From Dyella nitratireducens (GTDB lineage: Bacteria; Pseudomonadota; Gammaproteobacteria; Xanthomonadales; Rhodanobacteraceae), in the NCBI RefSeq assembly GCF_014642835.1, contig NZ_BMJA01000002.1:409713-473712 (forward strand): a DNA stretch of 64,000 nucleotides, written 5' to 3'. Position numbers and translations under genes: made by a program. Below are positions 26,772 through 36,422 of the stretch, one piece after another (the stretch's first letter is position 1; each line of letters begins with the position of its first letter). The notes beneath the pieces are model-generated. The model worked only from the letters and a program-made list of their open reading frames with translations. It was not told where the DNA came from and did not search any database.

Positions 26772-29612
26772 TTATCGCAACGCCAGAAAATCCGGACTCA
26801 CCACGAACCGCACCGCATCCAAGCGCAAACGCGCCTGCGGTAGTGCTTCGAGCAGCGCCGAGCGCTCCTCTTCCACACGCACTATTTCCGCTTCGCTGAT
26901 CGACGGATTCACCGCACGCAACGCGTGCAAGCGCGCCAATTCCGCATCCAGCGTTTCCCTGGCTTCCGTCACGGCAGCGGCAATACTGCTTTGCGCACGC
27001 AAGCTTGCCGCAGCCTCCGATTTTTCCAGCATTGGCGGCACCAGCTTGGCGAGGAATTTGCGGTAGCGAGGTACTTCGATCGTACGATCGCCCGCTTTGC
27101 GCACGGCCATATCGCTGGGCTGAAAGCTTGGCCGTTCGGTGAGCTTGGTATCGATGGTGGCCATGATCGGCTGCGTGGGCAGGAAACGCTCCGCATCCAG
27201 GCTACGTTCTGCCACGCATTCCAGCACGTATACGGCCTGCAATAGCGCATTGCGTGGCGGCAGCGCGTCGTCCACCATGAAAGTTGCATTGCCTCGCTCG
27301 TTGGAAAGCACCAAGTCGATGGCGCCGGCGATCATCGGATGATCCAGGCGCAACAGCGGCAATTCTTCGCGCGAGAGCGCGGTATCGCGGGAGAACGTCA
27401 CCGAGACCGGGCCTTCGGCAAAACCGGGCAGGGCATCGGTGGAAAGGTATTGCGGATCGAGCAGCAGCACGTTGGCGCTGAGTTCTTCCGCGTGGATGCC
27501 GAAGGACTCCAACAAGCGCTGCTGGAAAGCATCGCGCGACGGATCATCATCTTCACGGCGGAATGCCTGCGCCAGTTCGTCCGAATGCAAATCGCGGCTT
27601 GCCGCCAACTCAAGCAAATGATCGCGACCGGCACGCATCAGCTCGGCCATCTGCTCGTGCGCAGCGCGCGTTTCGGCGAGCAGCACATCCAACTCCTGAT
27701 CGCGTTGATCGTCTCCGCGTGCATGTTCTTCAGCAAGCTTCGCCAGGGTTTCACCGAAACGGCGCAGCAATTCGCGGCCGTCGGCAGGGCTGGTGCGGAA
27801 GGCATCGATGCCTTCGTCATACCAGCGCGCCAGCACATGTTGTGCGCTATCGGCCGCGGCAATGATATGGATGCTGATGTCCTGCTTCTGCCCAATGCGA
27901 TCGAGACGACCGATGCGTTGCTCGAGCAGATCCGGATCCAGCGGCAGATCCCACAACACCAGGCGATGCGCGAACTGGAAATTGCGTCCTTCCGAACCGA
28001 TCTCCGAGCAGATCAGCAGGCGCGCGCCATCCGGTTGAGCAAAATAGGCGGCATTACGGTCGCGCTGCACTATTCCCAAGCCTTCATGGAAACGCGCAAT
28101 GCCAGCGCCAGTACGCGTACGCAGCGCTTCTTCCAATGCCAGTACCTTGGGCTGGCTGCGGCAGATCAGAAGGAATTTGTCTTGCGGATGGCGCTCGAGC
28201 AAAGCTACCAGTGTGTCAATGCGCGGGTCGTTGGCGTAATCCACTTCGAGCACCGGTGGCGGTTGCTGGATGTCTGCGTGGAATTCGACAAGTAGTGCCT
28301 GACGTGCGGTTTCATCCAGACGCTCGGCATCGACCAGTTCCCACACCGGCACGCGTTTCGGAAAGCCACCAATGCTGGCGCGGCGATTGCGGAACATCGA
28401 ACGGCCGGTGCCATGGCGATCGATCAATGCCGCCAGCAGTTCGCGGCTGTGCTCTGGCTTGGTGGTATCGGCAAGGCAGGCTTGCAGCGCTGCATCGCCC
28501 TCGAAGGCTTTGCGCAACTGAGCCAGCTCGGAAGTTTCAAGTGCTGTGCGTGCCAGCAATTTGTCGGCGATGTGTGAAAGTGCCTGGAAGTGTTCCGACT
28601 CGGCGAGATAAGCGTTCAAATCGTGATAGCGCTGCGGATCGAGCAAGCGCAAACGGGCGAAGTGGCCGCTGCGGCCGAGTTGCTCCGGCGTGGCGGTCAG
28701 CAGAATCACACCGGGTGTTGCTATGGCCAATTGCTCCACCAGGGTATAGCGCGGACTGGCGCTTTCCGGTGTCCACGCCAGATGGTGTGCTTCGTCCACC
28801 ACCAGCAAATCCCAACTTGCGTCCAATAGCTGCGCAGCGCGCTTAGGATTGTGTTCCAGGAAGCCGAAGTCGGCGATGACCAGTTGCTCATCTTCAAAAG
28901 GATTGGCGTCGCTGCCTGATTGCTCCAACGCCTCGCAGCGCTCTTCGTCGTAGATCGCAAAGCTCAGATTGAAACGGCGCAGCAGCTCCACGAACCACTG
29001 ATACACCAGCGTATCCGGCAGCAGCACCAGCACCCGCGATGCGCGGCCGGCTGCAATCTGGCGCGCAATGATCATGCCCGCCTCGATCGTCTTGCCCAGG
29101 CCTACTTCGTCCGCCAGCAACACGCGTGGCGGACGACGTGCCGCGGCAATGCCCGCCACCCGCAGCTGATGCGGTACCAGTCCGATCCGCGCAGAAGTCA
29201 GGCCCCAGCTTGGCGAACGCCGGGCCTCTGCCCGGCGCTTCAGGCTCTCCAAGCGCAATTCGAAATGAGGCACCGGGTCGGTACGCCCGCCAATCAGCCG
29301 ATCATCCGCCTGGCTGACACTCTGCTCATCATCCAGCTGTCCCTCGTGCAGCTCGCGCCCTTCGCCGCGATAGACCAGCAACCCCTCGCGCTCCTCGACC
29401 CGCTCCACGAGAAAGGCAATCCCCTTGCCAGCCACCCGCTGCCCGGCCCGAAACTCCGCCCGCACCAGCGGCGCGGAATCCACTGCATAAGGGCGTAACA
29501 CCCCCGACTTGGCAAACAACACCTGTACCCCGCGCCCTTCGACGCGCAGTACGGTGCCCAGGCCGAGCTCAGGCTCGGCGGTGGAGATCCAGCGTTGACC
29601 GGGTGTGAACAT
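26772..29612 (-). CDS. rapA: RNA polymerase-associated ATPase RapA (HepA)
   Basis: A 946-residue Swi2/Snf2 ATPase. N-terminal Tudor-like domains (1-~110) resemble RapA's start (FTPGQRWISTAEPELGLGTV). Motor motifs: Walker A LADEVGLGKTIEAG (~170), DEAHHLAW (~280), LLTATPEQLGRSGHF, and in the second lobe GSEGRNFQFAHRLVLWDLP and QRIGRLDRIGQ. The length matches E. coli RapA (968). RapA binds RNA polymerase and frees it from post-termination or stalled complexes, especially at high salt. It has a clear ATG at 29612. It stands downstream of the pil operon on the same strand but is functionally unrelated to it. Confidence 0.96.
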   Translation of the reverse strand: MFTPGQRWISTAEPELGLGTVLRVEGRGVQVLFAKSGVLRPYAVDSAPLVRAEFRAGQRVAGKGIAFLVERVEEREGLLVYRGEGRELHEGQLDDEQSVSQADDRLIGGRTDPVPHFELRLESLKRRAEARRSPSWGLTSARIGLVPHQLRVAGIAAARRPPRVLLADEVGLGKTIEAGMIIARQIAAGRASRVLVLLPDTLVYQWFVELLRRFNLSFAIYDEERCEALEQSGSDANPFEDEQLVIADFGFLEHNPKRAAQLLDASWDLLVVDEAHHLAWTPESASPRYTLVEQLAIATPGVILLTATPEQLGRSGHFARLRLLDPQRYHDLNAYLAESEHFQALSHIADKLLARTALETSELAQLRKAFEGDAALQACLADTTKPEHSRELLAALIDRHGTGRSMFRNRRASIGGFPKRVPVWELVDAERLDETARQALLVEFHADIQQPPPVLEVDYANDPRIDTLVALLERHPQDKFLLICRSQPKVLALEEALRTRTGAGIARFHEGLGIVQRDRNAAYFAQPDGARLLICSEIGSEGRNFQFAHRLVLWDLPLDPDLLEQRIGRLDRIGQKQDISIHIIAAADSAQHVLARWYDEGIDAFRTSPADGRELLRRFGETLAKLAEEHARGDDQRDQELDVLLAETRAAHEQMAELMRAGRDHLLELAASRDLHSDELAQAFRREDDDPSRDAFQQRLLESFGIHAEELSANVLLLDPQYLSTDALPGFAEGPVSVTFSRDTALSREELPLLRLDHPMIAGAIDLVLSNERGNATFMVDDALPPRNALLQAVYVLECVAERSLDAERFLPTQPIMATIDTKLTERPSFQPSDMAVRKAGDRTIEVPRYRKFLAKLVPPMLEKSEAAASLRAQSSIAAAVTEARETLDAELARLHALRAVNPSISEAEIVRVEEERSALLEALPQARLRLDAVRFVVSPDFLALR

Positions 29613-29704
29613 CAGCCTGCATTGCGTGGTTTCGAGGGGTGTCGATTATCCGCGCAACGCTTCATGCTGGCTATGCCTCGTTGTAACAGAGGCGGTATTG
29701 GACA

Positions 29705-29727
29705 GGGAGGCTTGTTCAAAGCCCCCC
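29705..29727 (-). terminator. Weak hairpin after pilE
   Basis: On the minus strand GGGGGGCTT pairs with AAGCCTCCC (one G-U pair) around a five-base loop, about 10-35 bases after the pilE stop. No T tract follows, so termination may be inefficient or factor-dependent. Confidence 0.4.
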
Positions 29728-29738
29728 AAGTTTCTTGC

Positions 29739-30257
29739 TTACCAACAACTGGTCCCGCCGCTACCAGTCGCGGTTGCTCCGGTGTTTGTCTGATTGCCGA
29801 GGTAGTCGATCTGGTAAGTCCCGCATACATCACCGGCCTGGGTGCTGGTCGATACCGGCGTTGCCGTGGCGGTGTAAGTTGAAGCGGTGGTACCACCGGA
29901 GGCAGGGGCAGTGATCGTCACGCTGTAGTAGTCCTCACCGGTGTTGTTGGGGACTTGGATGGTGTTGCTGGTCACGTTTGAATAGCCAAGCGTAGCCATC
30001 TCAGCGGTGTAATAGTTATTGGTGGAATAGAACGTTTCTTCACGCCGCGCCAGGTCGAGCAATGCCGACTTGGCGGACGATTCGCGCGATTGCTGGATCT
30101 GCTTTTTGTAAGCAGGAATGGCAATCGCAGCGAGAATGCCAACGATTGCCACCACAATCATCAGTTCAATCAACGAGAAGCCATCGTAATCGCGCCACAT
30201 TACGCGTGTGGCGCGACGATGACTGGGTGCTTTGTCGAATGTCTTAGCCATTGCCAT
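29739..30257 (-). CDS. pilE: Type IV pilin (PilE-like)
   Basis: A prepilin of 172 residues. The cleavage site and hydrophobic N-helix are DG|FSLIELMIVVAIVGILAA with the conserved Glu5. The rest is a small beta-rich pilin head with a C-terminal disulfide pair (DVCGTY and SCW). ATG 30257 has AAGGTG just before it and gives a leader of about 28 residues; the ATG at 30200 would give a classical seven-residue leader (MWRDYDG) but has no visible ribosome binding site. It is the last gene of the fimT-pilVWXY1-pilE operon. In such operons PilE is a minor pilin; the major pilin gene is usually elsewhere. Confidence 0.88.
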   Translation of the reverse strand: MAMAKTFDKAPSHRRATRVMWRDYDGFSLIELMIVVAIVGILAAIAIPAYKKQIQQSRESSAKSALLDLARREETFYSTNNYYTAEMATLGYSNVTSNTIQVPNNTGEDYYSVTITAPASGGTTASTYTATATPVSTSTQAGDVCGTYQIDYLGNQTNTGATATGSGGTSCW

Positions 30258-30268
30258 ATCACCTTGTC

Positions 30269-33200
30269 TCAGCGCAATTGCAGCCACGTCAACCGCTGCC
30301 CGGTTTGTCCGCCGGGGGGGTTGATCTGATTGACGGTACCAACACCCGAAACGGTCTGATTGACCAGATAAGGTTGGCCTTTCGCCGTCACTACTGACGG
30401 ACTGCCTACCGCACTGAGTGCGATGCCGCTAATGGAGCCGCTGATCACAACGCCCGTGGTATCGGAGAAGAAGGAGTTGGTGAAGCCGCCGCCCGTTGCC
30501 GGATTCAACGCCATCGTCCAGCCCGCCGTTGTCACCACGGTGCAGCTCAGCGGGGAGTTGTTCGCCGGAATCGTCGTATTCACGATAAAGGCACCTTCGG
30601 ATTCGATCGGGCTGTAGATGACCTGTTCGGTCTGATTACTGCCGCCCACCCAGGACACGCCGTTATAAGCAGGCAGGTTCAGATACCAACCGAACTGGCT
30701 ACCGGCTACGTTAACGAGGTTACCGCTCGAATTGGTCGTTGCGCACGTTGAGCCTTCCATGCATACGGTGTTCTCGCTCACCGTGCGATAGCCCAGGATG
30801 GTGGAAGTGGAGCTGCTTGATGTCGTGGTGCTGGTTATCGTCTGTTGTTCCAGGTTGCTTTGCGTAATAGGCGAAGATGCCGTGGGTGTACCTGTCGAGC
30901 CGACACTCAGGCCGGCATAGCCTGCGCCTGCTGTACCTGCCACCCCCATGCCCCAGTCCCAAATGCCGTATAGCGTTTGCGGTCCGCCCGAATAGGTGGC
31001 GCTGGACGTTACGGATTGCGGCTGGATGGAGCCAGTGCCGAATTCCACCAATACGTAAGGTGTATTGGAGCTTGAACTCGGCTCCGTCGTTGCGACCACG
31101 ACCAACTGGGTGGTAATCGGCTGCGGACTGATCACCGTGTAAGTGGTGGTGTTGCCACTCGTCGTACTGGTGGTGCCGTATGCATAGGTGGATTGTTGCG
31201 ACGGTGCCACCGGCGACAGAACGGTAATCGTCGGTGTCGATGTGGTGGTGGTCGTGGTACCGCCGCTGGTTGTCGTGGTGGTGGTGTACACCGTCTTGAT
31301 CGGCGGCGTGGTGAACAATGGTGTGGCTGAGCTGTTCCCGTAGCTGGAAACCCCCCAGTTGGCAGGGTTGCTGCTGGTCAGGTCAAAACGCCAGATATTG
31401 CCGTACGCGTCGCCTGCATAAACGTAGTCGGCAATGTGGTCGCCATCGAGGTCGACGGCGGAGACATAACCAATGCCGTTGGGATTGCTCGCACTGCCCA
31501 CACCCGTATCCAGGAAATAGACGGTCGACGAGGTTTGGCTGCTAGCGCTGATGGCACCGTTGCCGTTGATCAACATGACATAGATGCCGGCATGGCCTGT
31601 GACGCTGTTGAAGCCGTTACCGAAGATGATCGCCCACCCGCCATTGTGCAGGCGGCGGATCTCCGGCGTGCCGACGGTCTGGCCTAGCGACTTGCCGCAC
31701 ACGCTGCTGGATGTATCGGTCTTGCATACGAGTGTAGTGGCGACCGAACTGCCTGTAACGGCCGTACTCCACTCGCCAATCACGCTGCCGGTGCCGAAAG
31801 CGTTGGTACCGAGATCCGTGATATCAAGCGCGAAGATGGCATTGCCGCCGACACCCAGTCCACTTACCAGCCAGGTGTGCCAGGCGTTGCCGTAGAACAG
31901 GTCGCCGGTACCCGGTGTGGCATCCATGTAGAAGTTGTGCGCGTAGTTGACGGAGGAGTAATCCAGCGTCGAGGTGGCAGCGTTGTGGATCGTCGACAGT
32001 ACTGCGCCCGGGATATAGGCAAGCACTTCCTTGCCGTCGTTCGCGGTGCCGTTGGCGCAAAGGTTATAGATGCCGTTGGTGTTTTGGCTTGCACATGCAT
32101 AGGTACCGTCGGTGTTGTAGTAGCCGGACTCAAAACCATGCATGAAACCGTCGTTCGAACCCACATAGACCACGTTCAAGCGCTTGGCTTCGCCGTTGGT
32201 GCCGCCGCCGGCGAAGGTTCCATAAGTAATGGCGCCAGTTGCGTTCTCAGCCATCGTTTGTGTGGGGTAAAGCAGGTCCGACCAGGTGTTCGGATAAGGC
32301 GACAATGGTGGTCCCACCCAAACGGGGCTGGAGTCGATGATGTCGCCCAGCACGCTGGTACGCGCACGGAAATTGTCGTAAGACCCCGCCGCATTGACCA
32401 CCGACTTGCCTGATTGGGTCACTTCGTTGGTGCGATCGCCACCCAGGTAGGCGACGCGGTCCTGCGCCACCTGACTGGCGTTTGTGACGCCACTGTCATT
32501 GGAGCCCAGCCAGCTTTGTTCGTTCGTGGTCAGGCGACCCCAGCTAAAGGGCGCAGCGCCCGCGCTGGAGGCATTGTCATTCGGGCCGCCAGTCCAGGTC
32601 ACCATGTTGCGACTGCCAGTCCCTTGTGCCGTCATGCCGGTTTGACCGGTTGCCGTACAGCTACCACCGGTGAGGACACATGAAGCGTCCCAGTTCGCCG
32701 CGCTTGAAATCGATACCGTGCCAGTGGTGGCGTTGTAGACGAGATTCTGCGAATCCAGCTCGCCCCACCAGTTGTTGGGATGGTAGTAAGCCAGGTACAC
32801 CTGCGTACCGGTTTGCACTTGGCCGGTCTGCTGGGTGTTGATACCGGCCGAGCTGGCCGATACGTTCGCCGGCGTGGCCTGGAAGCAGGTGATCTCGTGA
32901 ACGTTTTGGCTGCCGCCGGTGGAGCCACCGAAGCCAAACAGGAAATTCGCCGGCATGGCGCCATTGGACGAAGAAATATCTTGTGAGGTCAGCACGGGCA
33001 CATAGTTGCCGCCGTTGTAGCTGTACCACAGGCTTAGCAGACCGGTCTGAGTGATTTGCAGCTTGTACGCGATAGGTGTGGCGGTAGCACGCGTCAATGC
33101 GTTTTCGTTGGCGATCGGTGTTGTACTGGGCAGATTGATGTAAGCGTTAGGAATCGCCGGATAGTCGGGAATGGTCGCTACGTTGGTGTTAGTTGTTGTT

Positions 33201-34495
33201 GGAGTGACGCTAACGGGATAGTAAGAACCACTGATCAGTGCGAACGGGGTGCCTGTGCCGGTGTAGTTGTCGTTTTGGGCTTGCGTAGTCGATGCCAACG
33301 TTGAGCCCGCAGTCGCATAGCTATAGGTTGTCGTCGTTACGGTCCCCGAAATACTGCAGACTGTCCCATCGTTAGGGTCGGTATAGGTAGAAGGCGTTGG
33401 CGTAAACTTCTGGCTCGATACTGATTGATTCTGCTGATATAGCTGTGTTCCTGCCGATAGCAGGATCTGACTTCCGGTCAACGGGCCCGCTCCACCCGTT
33501 GATGTGGGTGCGGGTTGATCGTTGCTGCAAGTACTTCTGTGGCCACTCACCTTGGTATAGGTGTAAGAAGTGGTAACCAGATTGGTGTATGCGTTGTTGG
33601 TCAGGTAAGAGTACGTATACGTGTAATAAGCGGGGCCGTAACGGTAAGTGCCACCATTCAAGCACGTAGCCTGCACATCTGATTCGCTGGCCTGCGAGTT
33701 ATAAGTCTGTAATGTCGTGAGGTTGACGTTGCCGTAGCCGCGCAAGCCAATGCGTTGAGGCTGATACTGCACGCCATTGCCGCCATTGCTATTGGTTGCC
33801 TGCTGGCCGGTCGCTGTGTTGTCACCGTTATAGGTATAGCCAAGGCCGGTCACCGAACCGTTGAGATAGTTGCCGTACTCATCCATGCCCAGGCCGATAT
33901 ACCCGCCCACCATACCGTCATAGGGGTTGTTGACGTTCGAACAGCTATAGCCAAGGCTGCCGCCGAATGCGCCAATTTGGGGGGCGTAGGTCTTGGTGCC
34001 ATTGCTGGTTGTGGATGAAACCTTGGAGGCATCCAGCAGGTAAAAACCGATACCGTCAGCACCATCGCCTGCGCCACCGCCCCCGTTGCCGGTGTAGGCG
34101 TAGGTGGTAAAGGTGACCTGGATGCCTTGGCTCGACGAAAACGGTGTGTTCGAAATAATGGCGCCGTTCTGGCTGCCATAGCAGTTGCCACCCGGACCGC
34201 CCACGCAACCGTTGGTCAGTCGCAGTGCACCGCTGCCTGCGCTGTCGACATTGTTGGTCAGGCCCGCCTGGGTTTGACCGCTGTAATAGCTAAGTCCATT
34301 GCAGGCAGGAATAGTGCCAGTACCGTTGCCAGCGGTCAGGCAAGCTCCGTTGGAGGGAATCCAGTTCAGGGCGGCTGACGTGCCGGTAAAGCTGTCCTGC
34401 ACGACATTGGTAGAAGTTTGTGCATGGGCCGCGGGCCACGCTGCCGCAAGACCGATAAGTGCGAGCCAGCTTGCGAATATCCGAATGGTTTTCAT
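30269..34495 (-). CDS. pilY1: PilY1-type pilus tip adhesin with N-terminal lectin-like domain
   Basis: A 1408-residue secreted protein, longer than Pseudomonas PilY1 (about 1160). The signal peptide ends AAHAQ (~26). The N-terminal third looks like an L-type (legume) lectin fold: ADGIGFYLLDAS, FGGSLGYSCSN and GYIGLGMDEYGNYLNG. The C-terminal part is the PilY1 beta-propeller, starting near VVYVGSNDGFMHGFESG (~770), with a calcium-loop VDLDGDHIADYVYAGD (~1013) followed by GNIWRFDLTSS. A Thr/Ser/Gly low-complexity stretch follows. ATG 34495 precedes the signal peptide. PilY1 primes type IV pilus assembly and acts as tip adhesin and surface sensor. The codon use is AT- and Thr/Asn/Ser-richer than the flanks. 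Confidence 0.9.
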   Translation of the reverse strand: MKTIRIFASWLALIGLAAAWPAAHAQTSTNVVQDSFTGTSAALNWIPSNGACLTAGNGTGTIPACNGLSYYSGQTQAGLTNNVDSAGSGALRLTNGCVGGPGGNCYGSQNGAIISNTPFSSSQGIQVTFTTYAYTGNGGGGAGDGADGIGFYLLDASKVSSTTSNGTKTYAPQIGAFGGSLGYSCSNVNNPYDGMVGGYIGLGMDEYGNYLNGSVTGLGYTYNGDNTATGQQATNSNGGNGVQYQPQRIGLRGYGNVNLTTLQTYNSQASESDVQATCLNGGTYRYGPAYYTYTYSYLTNNAYTNLVTTSYTYTKVSGHRSTCSNDQPAPTSTGGAGPLTGSQILLSAGTQLYQQNQSVSSQKFTPTPSTYTDPNDGTVCSISGTVTTTTYSYATAGSTLASTTQAQNDNYTGTGTPFALISGSYYPVSVTPTTTNTNVATIPDYPAIPNAYINLPSTTPIANENALTRATATPIAYKLQITQTGLLSLWYSYNGGNYVPVLTSQDISSSNGAMPANFLFGFGGSTGGSQNVHEITCFQATPANVSASSAGINTQQTGQVQTGTQVYLAYYHPNNWWGELDSQNLVYNATTGTVSISSAANWDASCVLTGGSCTATGQTGMTAQGTGSRNMVTWTGGPNDNASSAGAAPFSWGRLTTNEQSWLGSNDSGVTNASQVAQDRVAYLGGDRTNEVTQSGKSVVNAAGSYDNFRARTSVLGDIIDSSPVWVGPPLSPYPNTWSDLLYPTQTMAENATGAITYGTFAGGGTNGEAKRLNVVYVGSNDGFMHGFESGYYNTDGTYACASQNTNGIYNLCANGTANDGKEVLAYIPGAVLSTIHNAATSTLDYSSVNYAHNFYMDATPGTGDLFYGNAWHTWLVSGLGVGGNAIFALDITDLGTNAFGTGSVIGEWSTAVTGSSVATTLVCKTDTSSSVCGKSLGQTVGTPEIRRLHNGGWAIIFGNGFNSVTGHAGIYVMLINGNGAISASSQTSSTVYFLDTGVGSASNPNGIGYVSAVDLDGDHIADYVYAGDAYGNIWRFDLTSSNPANWGVSSYGNSSATPLFTTPPIKTVYTTTTTTSGGTTTTTTSTPTITVLSPVAPSQQSTYAYGTTSTTSGNTTTYTVISPQPITTQLVVVATTEPSSSSNTPYVLVEFGTGSIQPQSVTSSATYSGGPQTLYGIWDWGMGVAGTAGAGYAGLSVGSTGTPTASSPITQSNLEQQTITSTTTSSSSTSTILGYRTVSENTVCMEGSTCATTNSSGNLVNVAGSQFGWYLNLPAYNGVSWVGGSNQTEQVIYSPIESEGAFIVNTTIPANNSPLSCTVVTTAGWTMALNPATGGGFTNSFFSDTTGVVISGSISGIALSAVGSPSVVTAKGQPYLVNQTVSGVGTVNQINPPGGQTGQRLTWLQLR

Positions 34496-34512
34496 GTGAT
34501 TCGACCCTGTAT

Positions 34513-35091
34513 TTATGGTCCGCAAGACAAGCACTTGGTATTGGTCGACAACTCATACGTGCTCTGCACCACCGCAATGGCACTGGGCGTGCTGCCATAG
34601 CTCAGGGCGGTGACTTGATAGATCTGGCCGGCACCACCCGGTGCCGCACCGAGGTACTGGTAGTAGTACTGCGGGTTGGCGTAATACGAGTTGTTGCTGC
34701 TCGTCGTCGATACGGTGATAGCCGGTTGCATGCTGGTGTACGCCTGGTAAGCGGCCAGTGTGGTGACGCCAGTTGCCGACGTGGGGTTTGTAATGCTGTA
34801 TGCGTTCGTGCAGATCGTCAGCGTGGTGAACACCGTGCCTGATGCACAACTGGTCGATGAAGGCAGGCTCGCTGCGTTATGTACCAATACGTATTCGGCG
34901 TACTGCAGCGTGCTTTGCGCAAGTTGGAATGAACGCCCCTTTTCCTTGGTGTTCGAAGCAACGTTTTCCTGCAGGGTGAAATTGTGATACATGCTGACAG
35001 CCAGCAACGTCATCACGATCAGCATCAACAGGCTGGCGATCAGCACGAAGCCGCCTTCTTTTTGTGCTCTGGTTTTGAGGGTGCTTGGCAT
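34513..35091 (-). CDS. pilX: Minor pilin PilX
   Basis: A 192-residue prepilin-like protein. It begins with a basic leader and the glycine followed by FVLIASLLMLIVMTLLAVSMYHNFTLQENVASN, the PilX signature in which Glu5 is replaced. The C-terminal half is Ser/Thr/Tyr rich with a CLSC pair. The ATG at 35091 gives a short leader; a GTG at 35124 overlaps the pilW stop and is a possible alternative. PilX joins FimU/PilV/PilW in the minor-pilin complex that primes pilus assembly together with PilY1, whose gene follows 17 bases later. Confidence 0.83.
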   Translation of the reverse strand: MPSTLKTRAQKEGGFVLIASLLMLIVMTLLAVSMYHNFTLQENVASNTKEKGRSFQLAQSTLQYAEYVLVHNAASLPSSTSCASGTVFTTLTICTNAYSITNPTSATGVTTLAAYQAYTSMQPAITVSTTSSNNSYYANPQYYYQYLGAAPGGAGQIYQVTALSYGSTPSAIAVVQSTYELSTNTKCLSCGP

Positions 35092-35120
35092 GGAAGTTCT
35101 CTTGATCGTCACAGCGGCAA

Positions 35121-35870
35121 TCACTTCGCCTGCTGTGGCAGCGAAACGATTCGACTAATCACCGGTAGCGTCGATGACGTTTGGCCGGCTTGGCCAGGTA
35201 GCCCGTATAACGGGTTTACAAAGGTGAGTTGCAAGTTGACTGACTGTACATAGCCCCACTGAGCAGAGGACATCTGGTCGGCAGTCAGGTATTCAACGAC
35301 CGAATTGTCTTGTTGCGAGCTGGATACGCCGTAGTACACCTCGAAGCCCTTGACACCCGTAACGATCGTTTGTGCCGTATTGCTGTTGACGGAGCAGGTC
35401 AAATTGTTATTAGTGATCTGAAAGGTGTTGGTGACTACCGTTTGTGCGGTATCGGTCTGGCCCAGGCAATCAAGCGTATTGCCCGAGGTCGGATCAGCCA
35501 TGAAACGCAGCGCCAGCGTGTCGTTAGTCGGGTTCGAGCTCGAATGGGTGCCGTAAATCACCTGTCCCGCGGTGGCGAATGTGCTGTTGGTAATAAAAAC
35601 GTTGGTCTGTGTGTAGGGCGTGCTGGGTGGGCTGGTACCGTAGTTCGCCGCTACGGGGTAATAGCCAGCCGTTTGCACGGCGTTACCCAGAATGATCAGC
35701 GCCATGCGCTGGTTGTCCTGCACCTGCGCCAACTGACTTTGTGCCGAGAACGTTTGGCGCGTCTGAAACCATACGGCGAACAGGCCGGCGAGCAGGAATG
35801 TGCCGATGAGCAGTGCGATCATCAGCGAGATCAAACTCAAGCCGCGCTGGTTATGACGATGCATATTCAT
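35121..35870 (-). CDS. pilW: Minor pilin PilW
   Basis: A 249-residue prepilin-like protein. The N-terminus is HNQRG|LSLISLMIALLIGTFLLAGLFAVW, a class III-like cleavage site and transmembrane helix, followed by RQTFSAQSQLAQVQDNQRMALIIL, which matches the PilW family. Two cysteines near the middle (TLDCLG and LTCSV) probably form a disulfide. It sits three bases after pilV and before pilX. It is part of the minor-pilin priming complex at the pilus tip. A second in-frame ATG is two codons later. Confidence 0.83.
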   Translation of the reverse strand: MNMHRHNQRGLSLISLMIALLIGTFLLAGLFAVWFQTRQTFSAQSQLAQVQDNQRMALIILGNAVQTAGYYPVAANYGTSPPSTPYTQTNVFITNSTFATAGQVIYGTHSSSNPTNDTLALRFMADPTSGNTLDCLGQTDTAQTVVTNTFQITNNNLTCSVNSNTAQTIVTGVKGFEVYYGVSSSQQDNSVVEYLTADQMSSAQWGYVQSVNLQLTFVNPLYGLPGQAGQTSSTLPVISRIVSLPQQAK

Positions 35871-35873
35871 GGC

Positions 35874-36422
35874 TCAGATCTGGTTGACCAGCGTGTAGGA
35901 CATGGGTATCGACGTAGCAGTGGTGGCGTTTTTGGTGCCACTGTTGAGTGCCGCCGCGGACTTCTCTGACCAGGTGATGTTGATGCTGCAACCTACTGGT
36001 GCGCTCGATTTGCACGTGATGGTGGCGCTTGCACCGGGTACCTGCCCGAGCAATTGATTTGCCCATTGCTGCACGTCATAGCCAGCCAGAGTGGTGGCTG
36101 TACAAGTGGTGTTGAGGCAACCGCCAGATGGCGCGGAGGGGGCGTTGCTACTAATGACCGGCGTCGTAGGGCTGCTGGAGGAAGGGGTGATGGTGAAAGT
36201 AGGTGAATTGTTGGCCCAATAATCAGGGTTGGCACTCATGGCATCGGCCAGGCTACGCGCCTGGATCGCCACCAGCGATTCAAGTTGCGAGCCGTGCGTA
36301 CTGGATAGCGCCGAAGCCTGCATGGCAGCAATGCCAATCAGGCCGATGGAGAGAACCACTAGCGCAACCAGCACTTCCAGCAGACTGAAGCCGCGCGCCC
36401 GATGGCGATCAAGATGGATCAT
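35874..36422 (-). CDS. pilV: Minor pilin PilV
   Basis: A 182-residue prepilin. The cleavage site is ARG|FSLLEVLVALVVLSIGLIGIAAMQASAL with Glu5 present, followed by the PilV-type ARSLADAMSANPDYW. A conserved Cys pattern (GGCLNTTC, ATITCKSS, VGCSI) lies in the head. The ATG at 36422 overlaps the fimT stop (ATGA); a TTG two codons earlier is less likely. It helps to form the minor-pilin complex that starts type IV pilus assembly and displays PilY1. Confidence 0.86.
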   Translation of the reverse strand: MIHLDRHRARGFSLLEVLVALVVLSIGLIGIAAMQASALSSTHGSQLESLVAIQARSLADAMSANPDYWANNSPTFTITPSSSSPTTPVISSNAPSAPSGGCLNTTCTATTLAGYDVQQWANQLLGQVPGASATITCKSSAPVGCSINITWSEKSAAALNSGTKNATTATSIPMSYTLVNQI

